Assembly: GCA_019423265.1 (NCBI GenBank)
Contig: JAHZBS010000034.1
Span: 1-13,007 of the forward strand
DNA: 13,007 bases
Direction: 5' to 3'
DNA from: Clostridiales bacterium
GTDB taxonomy: Bacteria > Bacillota_A > Clostridia > Lachnospirales > Bianqueaceae
A program made the translations under genes and the position numbers. Shown piece by piece: positions 7,087-13,007 of the stretch (positions are counted from its first letter, which is position 1; each line of letters starts with the position of its first letter). Under the pieces are notes generated by a model. The model was not told where the DNA came from, ran no database searches, and saw nothing but the letters and a program-made list of their open reading frames with translations.

Positions 7087-7138
7087 GAAGCTGCCGCATC
7101 AATGGTTGCAAAATCATAGATGCGGCAGCTTCCTTTTT
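7087..7138. terminator. Bidirectional intrinsic terminator
   Basis: Perfect 14-bp stem (7087-7100 with 7119-7132), 18-nt loop. On the plus strand it is followed by CTTTTTG (7133-7139), ending the superoxide reductase transcript. On the minus strand it is followed by TTTTTG (7086-7081), ending the predicted small RNA. The A- and T-runs also pair with each other across one bulged base. Confidence 0.88.
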
Positions 7139-7161
7139 GCGCGGGATTCTTGTAATGGCAC
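7114..7161 (-). CDS. Possible 15-codon ORF inside the small RNA
   Basis: A GTG at 7161-7159 is preceded, with 7 nt spacing, by the strong Shine-Dalgarno-like GGGAGGG (7175-7169). It opens 15 codons (VPLQESRAKRKLPHL) that stop with TGA in the terminator loop. The same frame is open back to an ATG at 7185, essentially at the predicted transcript start. Ribosomes on this ORF would enter the terminator stem, as in leader-peptide attenuation. No minus-strand gene follows to be attenuated, however. It is basic and has no known relative. Coding status is uncertain. Confidence 0.2.
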   Translation of the reverse strand: MPLQESRAKRKLPHL

Positions 7162-7190
7162 TGTACAACCCTCCCTATTCTTCATAAGGT

Positions 7191-7219
7191 ATTATACCGC
7201 GCAATCATTCATAAGTCAA
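7191..7219 (-). promoter_or_regulatory. Strong minus-strand promoter of the small RNA
   Basis: On the minus strand TTGACT (7214-7219), 17 bp, TATAAT (7191-7196). This is the best sigma-A match in the window: 5/6, ideal spacing, 6/6. The -10 is embedded in the palindrome GGTATTATACC (7188-7198). TTCATAAG is repeated at 7181-7188 and 7208-7215, flanking the -10. A repressor site is possible. Confidence 0.7.
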
Positions 7220-7251
7220 GAATGCCCGATATCGCAAGCAGGGGACGGGAA

Positions 7252-7281
7252 ATCGCTATTCCGAATTGGGTTATCGCTATT
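7252..7281 (+). repeat. 9-bp direct repeat upstream of the sugar ABC promoter
   Basis: ATCGCTATT occurs at 7252-7260 and 7273-7281, a 21-bp period (two helical turns), with the second copy touching the proposed -35. AraC-family activators commonly bind direct repeats with about this spacing at the -35, and an AraC-type regulator appears to be encoded at the end of the operon. Link to that protein is inference. Confidence 0.45.
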
Positions 7282-7309
7282 TACTTCCAGAGCGTTGAAA
7301 GCCTATACT
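7280..7309 (+). promoter_or_regulatory. Candidate promoter of the carbohydrate ABC operon
   Basis: TTTACT (7280-7285), 18-bp spacer, TATACT (7304-7309). It lies about 45 bp upstream of the first permease start. The poor -35 would fit an activator-dependent promoter. Confidence 0.5.
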
Positions 7310-7355
7310 AGGGACAACGGCTTAATCCCCCAAACTTATGAGTAGGAGTCTAGCT

Positions 7356-8315
7356 ATGGAGTCTATCAACCTTGTACCGTCAACCACCTTTTCCAAGAGG
7401 GCCGGCGCCCGATTTACCCGCTGGCTCCGGCGAGCCGCAAAAAACTGGCAGTGCTATGTTCTTATTCTGCCGGCTGTGGCAGCTGTCTTCATTTTTCACT
7501 ATATCCCCATCTATGGCGTTCAGATTGCCTTTAAGGATTTCAAGGCAAGCCTTGGATTCTGGGGAAGCCCGTGGGTCGGCGTGGAACATTTCAGGCGATT
7601 TCTCACCTATCCGGATTTCTGGAAAATTTTAAAGAACACGGCGCTGATCAGCCTATACTCTCTGGCCACCTTCCCCTGCCCGGTGATTTTAGCCATCCTG
7701 CTGAATGAAGTGGACAATCCGATCTTTAAAAAGGCTGTGCAGATGATCACCTATATTCCCCATTTTATCTCCACGGTTGTCGTCTGTTCTATGGTGCTGC
7801 TTTTTCTCAATCGGGACCACGGGCTGTTCAACAATATCATAGCCGCCCTGGGAGGACAGCGCGTGGATTTCATCACGATTCCGGGCTATTTTCGGACCAT
7901 CTACGTTTGGAGCGGCGTCTGGTCAGGCATCGGATGGGGGGCCATCATTTATTTCGCAGCCCTGTCCAACATCTCCCCTGAGCTGGTGGAGGCGGCCAGA
8001 ATCGACGGCGCCTCCCGCTTTCAGATTGTCCGCCACATTAATATCCCCTCTATCCTTCCGACGATTGTCACCATGTTGATCCTCAATACCGGGCAGATCC
8101 TTTCCGTCGGTTTTGAAAAGATTTACCTGCTCCAGAACAGTTTGAATTTGGAGACTTCCCGCGTCATCTCCACCTATGTCTATGAGATCGGCTTGCAGGG
8201 GGGACAGTTCAGCTATTCCACGGCGATTGGGCTGTTTAACAACGCGGTCAACATTCTCATTATCATTTTGGTGAATCAGCTCTCCAAACGGTTAACCAGC
8301 ATCGGGCTGTGGTAG
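7356..8315 (+). CDS. Carbohydrate ABC transporter permease, LplB/YteP type
   Basis: First of the two membrane subunits of a carbohydrate importer. The chosen start at 7356 gives 319 residues: TAGGAG (7343-7348) sits 7 nt upstream, while the in-frame ATG at 7338 has no ribosome site. A cytoplasmic N-terminus (1-32) with a basic stretch leads into membrane segment 1 (about 33-55, YVLILPAVAAVFIFHYIPIYG), the usual start of LplB-like permeases. Five further segments follow. The ATPase-docking EAA loop begins at residue 212 (EAARIDGASRFQIVRHINIP). The gene is followed after a 99-nt structured gap by its partner permease. No ATPase is encoded nearby. Such systems typically share one MsmX-type ATPase encoded elsewhere. 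Substrate is unknown; relatives handle plant or host oligosaccharides. Confidence 0.93.
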   Translation: MESINLVPSTTFSKRAGARFTRWLRRAAKNWQCYVLILPAVAAVFIFHYIPIYGVQIAFKDFKASLGFWGSPWVGVEHFRRFLTYPDFWKILKNTALISLYSLATFPCPVILAILLNEVDNPIFKKAVQMITYIPHFISTVVVCSMVLLFLNRDHGLFNNIIAALGGQRVDFITIPGYFRTIYVWSGVWSGIGWGAIIYFAALSNISPELVEAARIDGASRFQIVRHINIPSILPTIVTMLILNTGQILSVGFEKIYLLQNSLNLETSRVISTYVYEIGLQGGQFSYSTAIGLFNNAVNILIIILVNQLSKRLTSIGLW

Positions 8316-8316
8316 A

Positions 8317-8414
8317 GCTTCGGAATGGAGTTAGTCTATTTGTGCCGGAGCGCCACAAATAGCTCTTATGGCAGAAGTTTGCCCCGTCGCTGACGCTCCG
8401 GAATGGAGAATAGT
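8317..8414 (+). promoter_or_regulatory. Structured leader, copy 2 (between the two sugar permease genes)
   Basis: CTATTTGTG (8336-8344) and CACAAATAG (8354-8362) form a perfect 9-bp stem. Its 9-nt loop CCGGAGCGC is complementary, over 8 bases (8345-8352), to CGCTCCGG at 8394-8401, just upstream of the Shine-Dalgarno GGAG (8405-8408). This allows a loop-tail pseudoknot or an exclusive alternative stem. CTCC (8396-8399) can instead pair with the Shine-Dalgarno. The 14-bp block GCTYCGGAAWGGAG appears at both ends (8317-8330, 8395-8408) and at 6655-6668. Pairings are seen in sequence; switching is inference. Confidence 0.5.
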
Positions 8415-9311
8415 ATGAAAAAAAGTCACTCTGACAGACTCTTTGACGCCATCAATCTGGGGATTTTGGTCTTGATCTGTGTTATTATGGTCTATCCCCT
8501 ATACTTCATCATCATCGCATCTTTATCCGACCCCTACGCCGTGTCCGCAGGGCAAGTTTTCTTCTGGCCCAAGGGAATATCCCTGGATGCCTATGGAAAT
8601 GTATTTAAGAATCGGTCTATCTGGACCGGCTACCGGAACACCATCCTGTATACTTTTGCGGGAACCCTCTACAACCTGGCGCTGACCATACCCGCCGCCT
8701 ATGTTCTGAGCAAAAAGAGGCTGCCCGGCCACAACGGTTTGTCCTGGTTTTTCTTTATCACCATGTACTTCTCTGGCGGTATGGTGCCCAGCTACATACT
8801 GATGAACAAATTGCAGCTTTTGAACACGCCCTGGGCGCTGATCATTGGCACTGGGGTCAGCTGCTATAATTTAATCGTAACCCGGCAGTTTTTTTCAAGC
8901 TCCATCCCCGAATCCCTCTACGAGGCGGCGTCCATCGATGGCGCTTCCGAGTTTACGTATTTTTTCCGGATCGCCATCCCTCTGTCCATGCCTATCATCG
9001 CCGTCATGGCGCTTTTCTATGGCGTAGGGCGCTGGAATGATTATTATACGGCGCTCCTCTATGTCAAAAACCGGAGCCTATGGCCTCTTCAGTTGATTTT
9101 GCGAAATATTCTGATCATGAATGAAAACGCTATGGCCGACGCAACCGGTATCAGCGACGAGGCCATGGAGGAGGCCATGCGGCAGGCGCTGATGGCCGAG
9201 GCGATGAAATATTCTCTTATTTTTATCGCCAGCGCTCCCCTGTTGATCGCCTACCCCTTTGTTCAGAAATATTTTGTAAAAGGGGTGATGATCGGATCCG
9301 TTAAAGGGTGA
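8415..9311 (+). CDS. Carbohydrate ABC transporter permease, LplC/YtcP type
   Basis: Second membrane subunit of the importer, pairing with the 7356-8315 product. The start at 8415 (298 residues) is preferred because GGAG (8405-8408) lies 6 nt upstream; the in-frame ATG at 8403 overlaps that ribosome site. Membrane segments are seen near 17-40, 77-100, 112-135, 143-160, 185-208 and 263-283. The EAA loop starts at residue 170 (EAASIDGASEFTYFFRIAIP). Before the last membrane segment there is a Met/Ala-rich stretch (about 240-260) that is usual for LplC-like permeases. The C-terminus KYFVKGVMIGSVKG is the family signature. Translation may depend on the structured leader just upstream. The binding protein follows after 74 nt. 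Confidence 0.94.
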   Translation: MKKSHSDRLFDAINLGILVLICVIMVYPLYFIIIASLSDPYAVSAGQVFFWPKGISLDAYGNVFKNRSIWTGYRNTILYTFAGTLYNLALTIPAAYVLSKKRLPGHNGLSWFFFITMYFSGGMVPSYILMNKLQLLNTPWALIIGTGVSCYNLIVTRQFFSSSIPESLYEAASIDGASEFTYFFRIAIPLSMPIIAVMALFYGVGRWNDYYTALLYVKNRSLWPLQLILRNILIMNENAMADATGISDEAMEEAMRQALMAEAMKYSLIFIASAPLLIAYPFVQKYFVKGVMIGSVKG

Positions 9312-9312
9312 T

Positions 9313-9350
9313 ACGGACGGGATATTTTCCCAATGTCCTATTGGGTCCGT
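9313..9350 (+). promoter_or_regulatory. Hairpin before the binding-protein gene
   Basis: CCCAAT (9329-9334) and ATTGGG (9340-9345) form a 6-bp stem with a 5-nt loop. The flanking ACGGA (9313-9317) and TCCGT (9346-9350) can close it, leaving an 11-nt bulge. No U-run follows. Stem-loops at this place often mark RNA processing or stabilisation, allowing more binding protein than permease. The function here is inferred. Confidence 0.4.
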
Positions 9351-9385
9351 TGCCATATACTTATTCTATACGAGGAGGATTGTTT

Positions 9386-11104
9386 ATGAAAACAGTGAGA
9401 GCCATGTTGAGATCCACCCTTTGTTTGCTTTTATGCGCCATGCTCTTGGCGGGCGCCACAAGCTGCAAAGAGAAAGAGGAGAGCTCCCAGGAGCCCTCGA
9501 ACGCCAGCGGCGATAGCAAGCCAAGCTCCGGCGACAGCGTACCCGACTATCTGAATTTTGACGGCGAGCTTCCCCTGGTCAAGGAGGGAGAGAATCTTAC
9601 TCTCAAAATTGCTGTCAAGGCAAAGGCCGATTCCGGCGACCCGGAGGATGTCTGGATGTGGGCTTTTGTGAAGGAGAAGATGAATATCAACGTTGAGATC
9701 GAGCAGACCCTCGAGCCTGATGATTACCGGGCGTTGGCCTTCAACTCCGGCAATCTGCCGGACGTGTTTCTCGATATGGACATAACGCCGGTGGAGATGG
9801 TTTCCTATGGCATGGAGGAAAAAATTCTGATTTCCCTCACCCCCTACATCAACGAAACCATCATGCCCTCTCTGTCTGGGATCTACGAGGAAAATCCTGA
9901 ATGGAAGGAGCGCATCACCTGCCCTGACGGCAATATCTATTCCCTCGGGTTGATTTCGTCGCCAAGCGATGTAGGCGCCATGCCCAGACTTTTCCTCAAC
10001 GGGACATGGCTACAGGAGGCCGGCATGGAGATTCCTACGACGCTGGAGGCTTTTACAGAGATGCTACAGACATTTCAGTCGCGGGGGGCGGACATTACCC
10101 CCATTGGAGGCGGCTATGAGTCTGTCAACCCCTGTGTTCTCCTGCTGAGCGCCTTCGGATACGTCACGAATGATCCACAGGGCCTATCGCCGGCTCTTCG
10201 GAATGGCAAGGTGGTCATCCCCTATGGGGACAAAGAAGTCTACGGAGAGTATCTGCGGCTGATGAAAGACTACTATGACAAGGGGTACATCTCCCAAGAC
10301 TTCTACACCGTCGATACGACCAGCGTCAGCGGAGAGATTGCCGCCGGCAAAGTGGGAGTCATTGCGGATCCTCCCCACCTGCACCTGAAGGAGACCTTTA
10401 CCGAGTGGCCGGCGGTGAAACCGTTGACCAGCGAATACAGTCAAACGCCGGTGTGGTATGCCAGCCAGGGGACAATCACCACAGGCGGATTCGCCGTCAC
10501 AGACAAATGTAAATACCCGGAGCTGGCCTGCCGCTTCGCTGACTTCTTCTATTGCCATATGTATTACGCCCAGTATGGCCCCATGGCCGGCTCCGACGAC
10601 ACGTTGGGCATGGTATGCGGCTGGAAGATCGATCCCAGCGCCAGCGGCTATGCGGTCTATGATGATTTTACCAATGACCCCAAATACGCCGGGTTGACGA
10701 GCAATTATACGTACCGCTTAGCCGAGCTTAATGGCTGGCCCAGCAGCAGCCTTGGATATGAGATCGGCAAATACCCGGAAATGTTTGCACTCCAGGGGCT
10801 GGAATACGAGGAAAAATTTGATTTAACCACCGGCGAAGGCTGGTATCGCGCCGGCGTTACGGATCATCTTCTGCCATATGCAGTCATGGGGTATCCCCAA
10901 ATCGCCTTTTACAGCCAGGACGCCGCATCCAAAATAGCGGATCTAAAGACCGTCCTAGACGGCTACGCAGAGACACAATCCGCGCAATTCATTACAGGGG
11001 CCCGATCCCTGGACGAGCTGGACGATTATTTCCGCACCCTGGAATCCATGGAATTCTCCCAGTATCTTTCCTACTATGAAGACTACTACGAATCCATAAA
11101 CTAG
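9386..11104 (+). CDS. Carbohydrate-binding lipoprotein of the ABC importer (LplA/YtcQ type)
   Basis: Extracellular solute-binding protein that captures an oligosaccharide and delivers it to the two permeases. The start at 9386 (572 residues) follows GAGGAGG (9372-9378); a GTG at 9308 would add 26 residues but has no ribosome site and would bury the signal peptide. The signal peptide has a basic n-region (MKTVRAMLRS), a hydrophobic core (11-22) and lipobox AGATSC with Cys27 as lipid anchor; -3 Ala and -1 Ser are less typical but accepted. A Ser/Glu/Gly-rich tether (28-55) follows, then the family 1 binding fold, including NLPDVFLDMDITPVEMVSYGM-like and TGGFAVTD segments. Length suits LplA-like proteins (about 500-570). 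Abundant Tyr and Trp may stack on sugars. Substrate cannot be assigned. Confidence 0.93.
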   Translation: MKTVRAMLRSTLCLLLCAMLLAGATSCKEKEESSQEPSNASGDSKPSSGDSVPDYLNFDGELPLVKEGENLTLKIAVKAKADSGDPEDVWMWAFVKEKMNINVEIEQTLEPDDYRALAFNSGNLPDVFLDMDITPVEMVSYGMEEKILISLTPYINETIMPSLSGIYEENPEWKERITCPDGNIYSLGLISSPSDVGAMPRLFLNGTWLQEAGMEIPTTLEAFTEMLQTFQSRGADITPIGGGYESVNPCVLLLSAFGYVTNDPQGLSPALRNGKVVIPYGDKEVYGEYLRLMKDYYDKGYISQDFYTVDTTSVSGEIAAGKVGVIADPPHLHLKETFTEWPAVKPLTSEYSQTPVWYASQGTITTGGFAVTDKCKYPELACRFADFFYCHMYYAQYGPMAGSDDTLGMVCGWKIDPSASGYAVYDDFTNDPKYAGLTSNYTYRLAELNGWPSSSLGYEIGKYPEMFALQGLEYEEKFDLTTGEGWYRAGVTDHLLPYAVMGYPQIAFYSQDAASKIADLKTVLDGYAETQSAQFITGARSLDELDDYFRTLESMEFSQYLSYYEDYYESIN

Positions 11105-11117
11105 CGCGCCTATTTTG

Positions 11118-11160
11118 CAGGATCGGATTCGGGCTCTTTTGACCCCCGAATCCGATCCTG
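11118..11160 (+). other. Long perfect hairpin between binding-protein and regulator genes
   Basis: A 16-bp perfect stem (11118-11133 with 11145-11160) has an 11-nt loop containing CTCTTTTG, and weak pairs extend it to about 11114/11164. No U-run follows on either strand, so it is not a standard intrinsic terminator. A second, smaller hairpin lies at 11171-11177/11185-11191, 7 pairs with one G-U. A likely role is protection of the 3' end of the transporter mRNA or reduced read-through into the regulator; this is inference. Confidence 0.6.
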
Positions 11161-11220
11161 TAAGCGCGTACCGAGAGGATACCGCTCTTGGCGGACTGAC
11201 TCGAAAGTGGGGATATTACT

Positions 11221-13007
11221 ATGAAGCATGGGATAAAAAACAAAAGCCTCTTTGTCAGCTATTTCATCTCCTACCTCAGCATTGTACTGCTCTCCTGCTC
11301 TCTCATCGGCCTGTTTTTGTGTTATCTCTCCGTCCACGATCTGCGGGAAGCCAATGAAAATAGCATGACCCATAAGATGGACTTAGTCCTGAAGGACATG
11401 GAGAACCAGTACGCAATCTTTGAGGAGATCTCATCCAATCTCTATATCAAACCCGTGTACCGTTTGAGCTATATTAAGCGCAACAAATATTATGAGATGG
11501 ATCTGTTGGAGGATTTTGCCCGCTATGTGAACCGCTCTTCTATCTCTGACACATACTTTATGTTCTATCGGGATGACCCGCAGCTCTTTCTGTGTACCGG
11601 CTACAGCTCTAACTATGCCAGTTATTTCAGCGGAAGATTAGGGGTGTCTGACAGCGAGGCGCTCTACCAAACGATAAACGAAGCGGACACAGCTGAGATC
11701 CAGATCCTCCCTGACCTGGACCAAGTTCTATTCATTTTTCCTGTCCATACCAACTTTCCATCTCAGTCTCAAGATATGACCATATGCTTTGTTGCCACAG
11801 TCCAAAGCCTGCTGAGCCGGATACGGGACGTCTCGGGAGGCATCGACGGAAGCGTGTCGCTCTATTACAGCGGCACGCTATTGGCTTCCGAGTCCCCCCA
11901 GGGAGACCGGGCGTTGAAGGATACGCCGCTGGAGATGACCGCTCAGAAGACGCCCTTTCGGATCCAGGTCTTCCCCTGGAAAGAAGGCGGCTTTATCAGC
12001 TCCTTGCTTCAGACCGTCAATATCATCTGCATCCTCGGGTTCCTCTTTCTCCTCTTAGGATTCTCCTGCTACCTTGCGTACAAAAATTATATTCCTATCA
12101 AAAGGTTGGCATTAAAATATCAGGAAAATCCCCCTTCCCGCAATGAGCTCCTGGCCATTGAGACCGTCGTTCAGACGGCCCTGGAGCGGCAAAAGCTAAC
12201 AAGTGAGGATCTGAAAAGCAAGATTTTTCTTGTGCGGCAACAGCTGCTTCAGCTCATTTTAAATGGGGAAATCACGGACCATATCTATGAGCAGATGGAG
12301 ACGGTGGATCTTGCCTTACCCGGCCCTTATTATTGCGTCTTTGCCGCTGCCTGTGCGGAGAGCGCTGACGGCCCGCGTCTCATCGGAGACATTGAAAAGC
12401 TTTCCCGCCCCGATCTGCCAGTGTATCCCCTTCTGAGCGCCGACCGCAATCATATCATCATTCTGTGCAGTCTAAGCGCAAGGACCTTGCGGGATGATCT
12501 GGCCGGCCAGCTGAAAGCGGTGTTCCTCGCCGCAGAGTATCCTGTACACTTGGGCCGCGGTGAGATCTATGACAGTATCTATAAAATATCCGCCTCCTAT
12601 CTGGAAGCCATTTCCCAGTTCTCGAAGAAGGATCCCGTATCCGCGGATCCGCTGCAATACGATAAAGAGCTTATCGCCCGAATGATCCGCGCCATAAAGG
12701 TGGGCAATGACCAGGACGCGCAGCTCTACATAAAGATTTTCTCCAACGAGCTACAGCTAAAAGCCCCCAGCATATTGCTTCAGCGCTACATTTTTTCCGA
12801 CGTTCTAGGGGATCTGGTCGATGCCGGAAGGCAGTTACAATGCCCTCTGTCGGAACAACAGATCAGCCGGATTCTGACCGCTCACGATATTGATCGTTTT
12901 TGCAGCGAGACCACCGAGATCATCAAGGATCTGTGCGATAAAGTCCAGTACTATCTATACTGCTACCGGTCTAACACAGCGGCGGAAATGGTCCGGTACA
13001 TCGATGC
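11221..13007 (+). CDS. Membrane sensor/AraC-type transcriptional regulator (YesS-like), cut off by the window end
   Basis: Reading frame open for 595 codons to the right edge. The start at 11221 has GTGGGGA 7 nt upstream. Layout: membrane segment 1 (about 10-36, FVSYFISYLSIVLLSCSLIGLF), an extracellular domain (37-260) with Cache-like length, membrane segment 2 (about 263-288), then a long cytoplasmic region. The final residues MVRYID resemble the beginning of an AraC HTH domain, in which a helix of that type precedes the DNA-binding helices. That domain itself is outside the window, so the AraC call rests on overall layout and on position after an LplABC-type importer. Relatives such as Bacillus YesS activate sugar uptake genes. 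A likely role is sensing an extracellular sugar or loaded binding protein and activating the promoter near 7300. The alternative, a histidine kinase, is less likely because no H-box is seen after segment 2. Confidence 0.75.
   Translation, partial: MKHGIKNKSLFVSYFISYLSIVLLSCSLIGLFLCYLSVHDLREANENSMTHKMDLVLKDMENQYAIFEEISSNLYIKPVYRLSYIKRNKYYEMDLLEDFARYVNRSSISDTYFMFYRDDPQLFLCTGYSSNYASYFSGRLGVSDSEALYQTINEADTAEIQILPDLDQVLFIFPVHTNFPSQSQDMTICFVATVQSLLSRIRDVSGGIDGSVSLYYSGTLLASESPQGDRALKDTPLEMTAQKTPFRIQVFPWKEGGFISSLLQTVNIICILGFLFLLLGFSCYLAYKNYIPIKRLALKYQENPPSRNELLAIETVVQTALERQKLTSEDLKSKIFLVRQQLLQLILNGEITDHIYEQMETVDLALPGPYYCVFAAACAESADGPRLIGDIEKLSRPDLPVYPLLSADRNHIIILCSLSARTLRDDLAGQLKAVFLAAEYPVHLGRGEIYDSIYKISASYLEAISQFSKKDPVSADPLQYDKELIARMIRAIKVGNDQDAQLYIKIFSNELQLKAPSILLQRYIFSDVLGDLVDAGRQLQCPLSEQQISRILTAHDIDRFCSETTEIIKDLCDKVQYYLYCYRSNTAAEMVRYID

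Larger units (their letters stand above)
7082..7185 (-). ncRNA. Predicted ~100-nt small RNA
   Basis: A near-consensus minus-strand promoter (7191-7219) predicts a start at about 7184. The transcript would run to the minus-strand reading of the hairpin 7087-7132, which is followed by five U (7086-7082), an intrinsic terminator. Length is about 100 nt. Near the 5' end TTGTA and TACAA (plus 7164-7168 and 7150-7154) can pair, and GGG/CCC can extend this. The 3' end is the 14-bp terminator stem. It matches no RNA family I recognise. Any read-through would be antisense to the superoxide reductase gene. Promoter and terminator are seen; the RNA is inference. Confidence 0.45.

Noticed and set aside
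7040..7345. Plus-strand ORF of 101 codons
   Set aside because: It runs through the terminator hairpin, has no ribosome site, and overlaps the superoxide reductase end.
7338..7355. Upstream ATG for the first sugar permease
   Set aside because: No Shine-Dalgarno before it; the TAGGAG lies between it and the better start at 7356.
9308..9385. GTG start for the binding protein
   Set aside because: It would place 26 residues before the signal peptide and cross the hairpin; 9386 has GAGGAGG.
11118..11160. Intrinsic terminator of the sugar ABC operon
   Set aside because: Stem is strong but no U-run follows in either direction.
1..13007. CRISPR array, insertion sequence, tRNA or integrase remnants
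   Set aside because: No regularly spaced repeats, transposase motifs, terminal inverted repeats or cloverleaf patterns were found by eye.

Overview
The window looks like chromosomal DNA of a moderately GC-rich, clostridia-like Gram-positive bacterium, probably a gut Oscillospiraceae-type Firmicute. The basis is a class B sortase, strong G-rich Shine-Dalgarno sites, sigma-A-type promoters, a lipoprotein sugar-binding protein of the LplA type, PepF, and a DUF1538/PII pair. The genus is inference. No mobile element, phage gene, CRISPR array, rRNA or tRNA was seen.

Layout. (1) Positions 1-910, minus strand: a polar amino-acid ABC permease behind a good promoter. The promoter carries an ARG-box-like sequence inside an 11-bp perfect inverted repeat. 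The next gene of that operon begins at the left edge. (2) 911-2420, minus strand: a two-gene operon of a degenerate aldo/keto-reductase-like protein (two of four catalytic tetrad residues replaced) and a class B sortase. (3) 2491-6572, plus strand, divergent from (2): oligoendopeptidase F, then a membrane protein made of two DUF1538 repeats, then a protein made of two PII-like modules. The last two genes overlap by 4 bp, which suggests a transporter with its own PII-type regulator. (4) 6621-7138: a structured leader, a superoxide reductase lacking the desulforedoxin-type iron centre, and a strong hairpin terminator. (5) 7082-7219, minus strand: a near-consensus promoter pointing into that terminator from the other side, predicting a ~100-nt small RNA, possibly with a 15-codon ORF. 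(6) 7280-13007, plus strand: a carbohydrate ABC importer of the LplB/LplC/LplA type (two permeases and a lipoprotein binding protein, no ATPase gene), followed by a two-TM sensor/AraC-type regulator cut off by the window end just where the DNA-binding domain should begin.

Functionally the window mixes nutrient uptake (amino acids, peptides, an oligosaccharide), redox protection and cell-wall anchoring. The most unusual signals are non-coding. A leader element with mutually exclusive pairings around the Shine-Dalgarno occurs twice, before the superoxide reductase and before the second sugar permease. There is also the predicted minus-strand small RNA. The best candidate for a poorly described protein system is the DUF1538 x2 / PII x2 pair.
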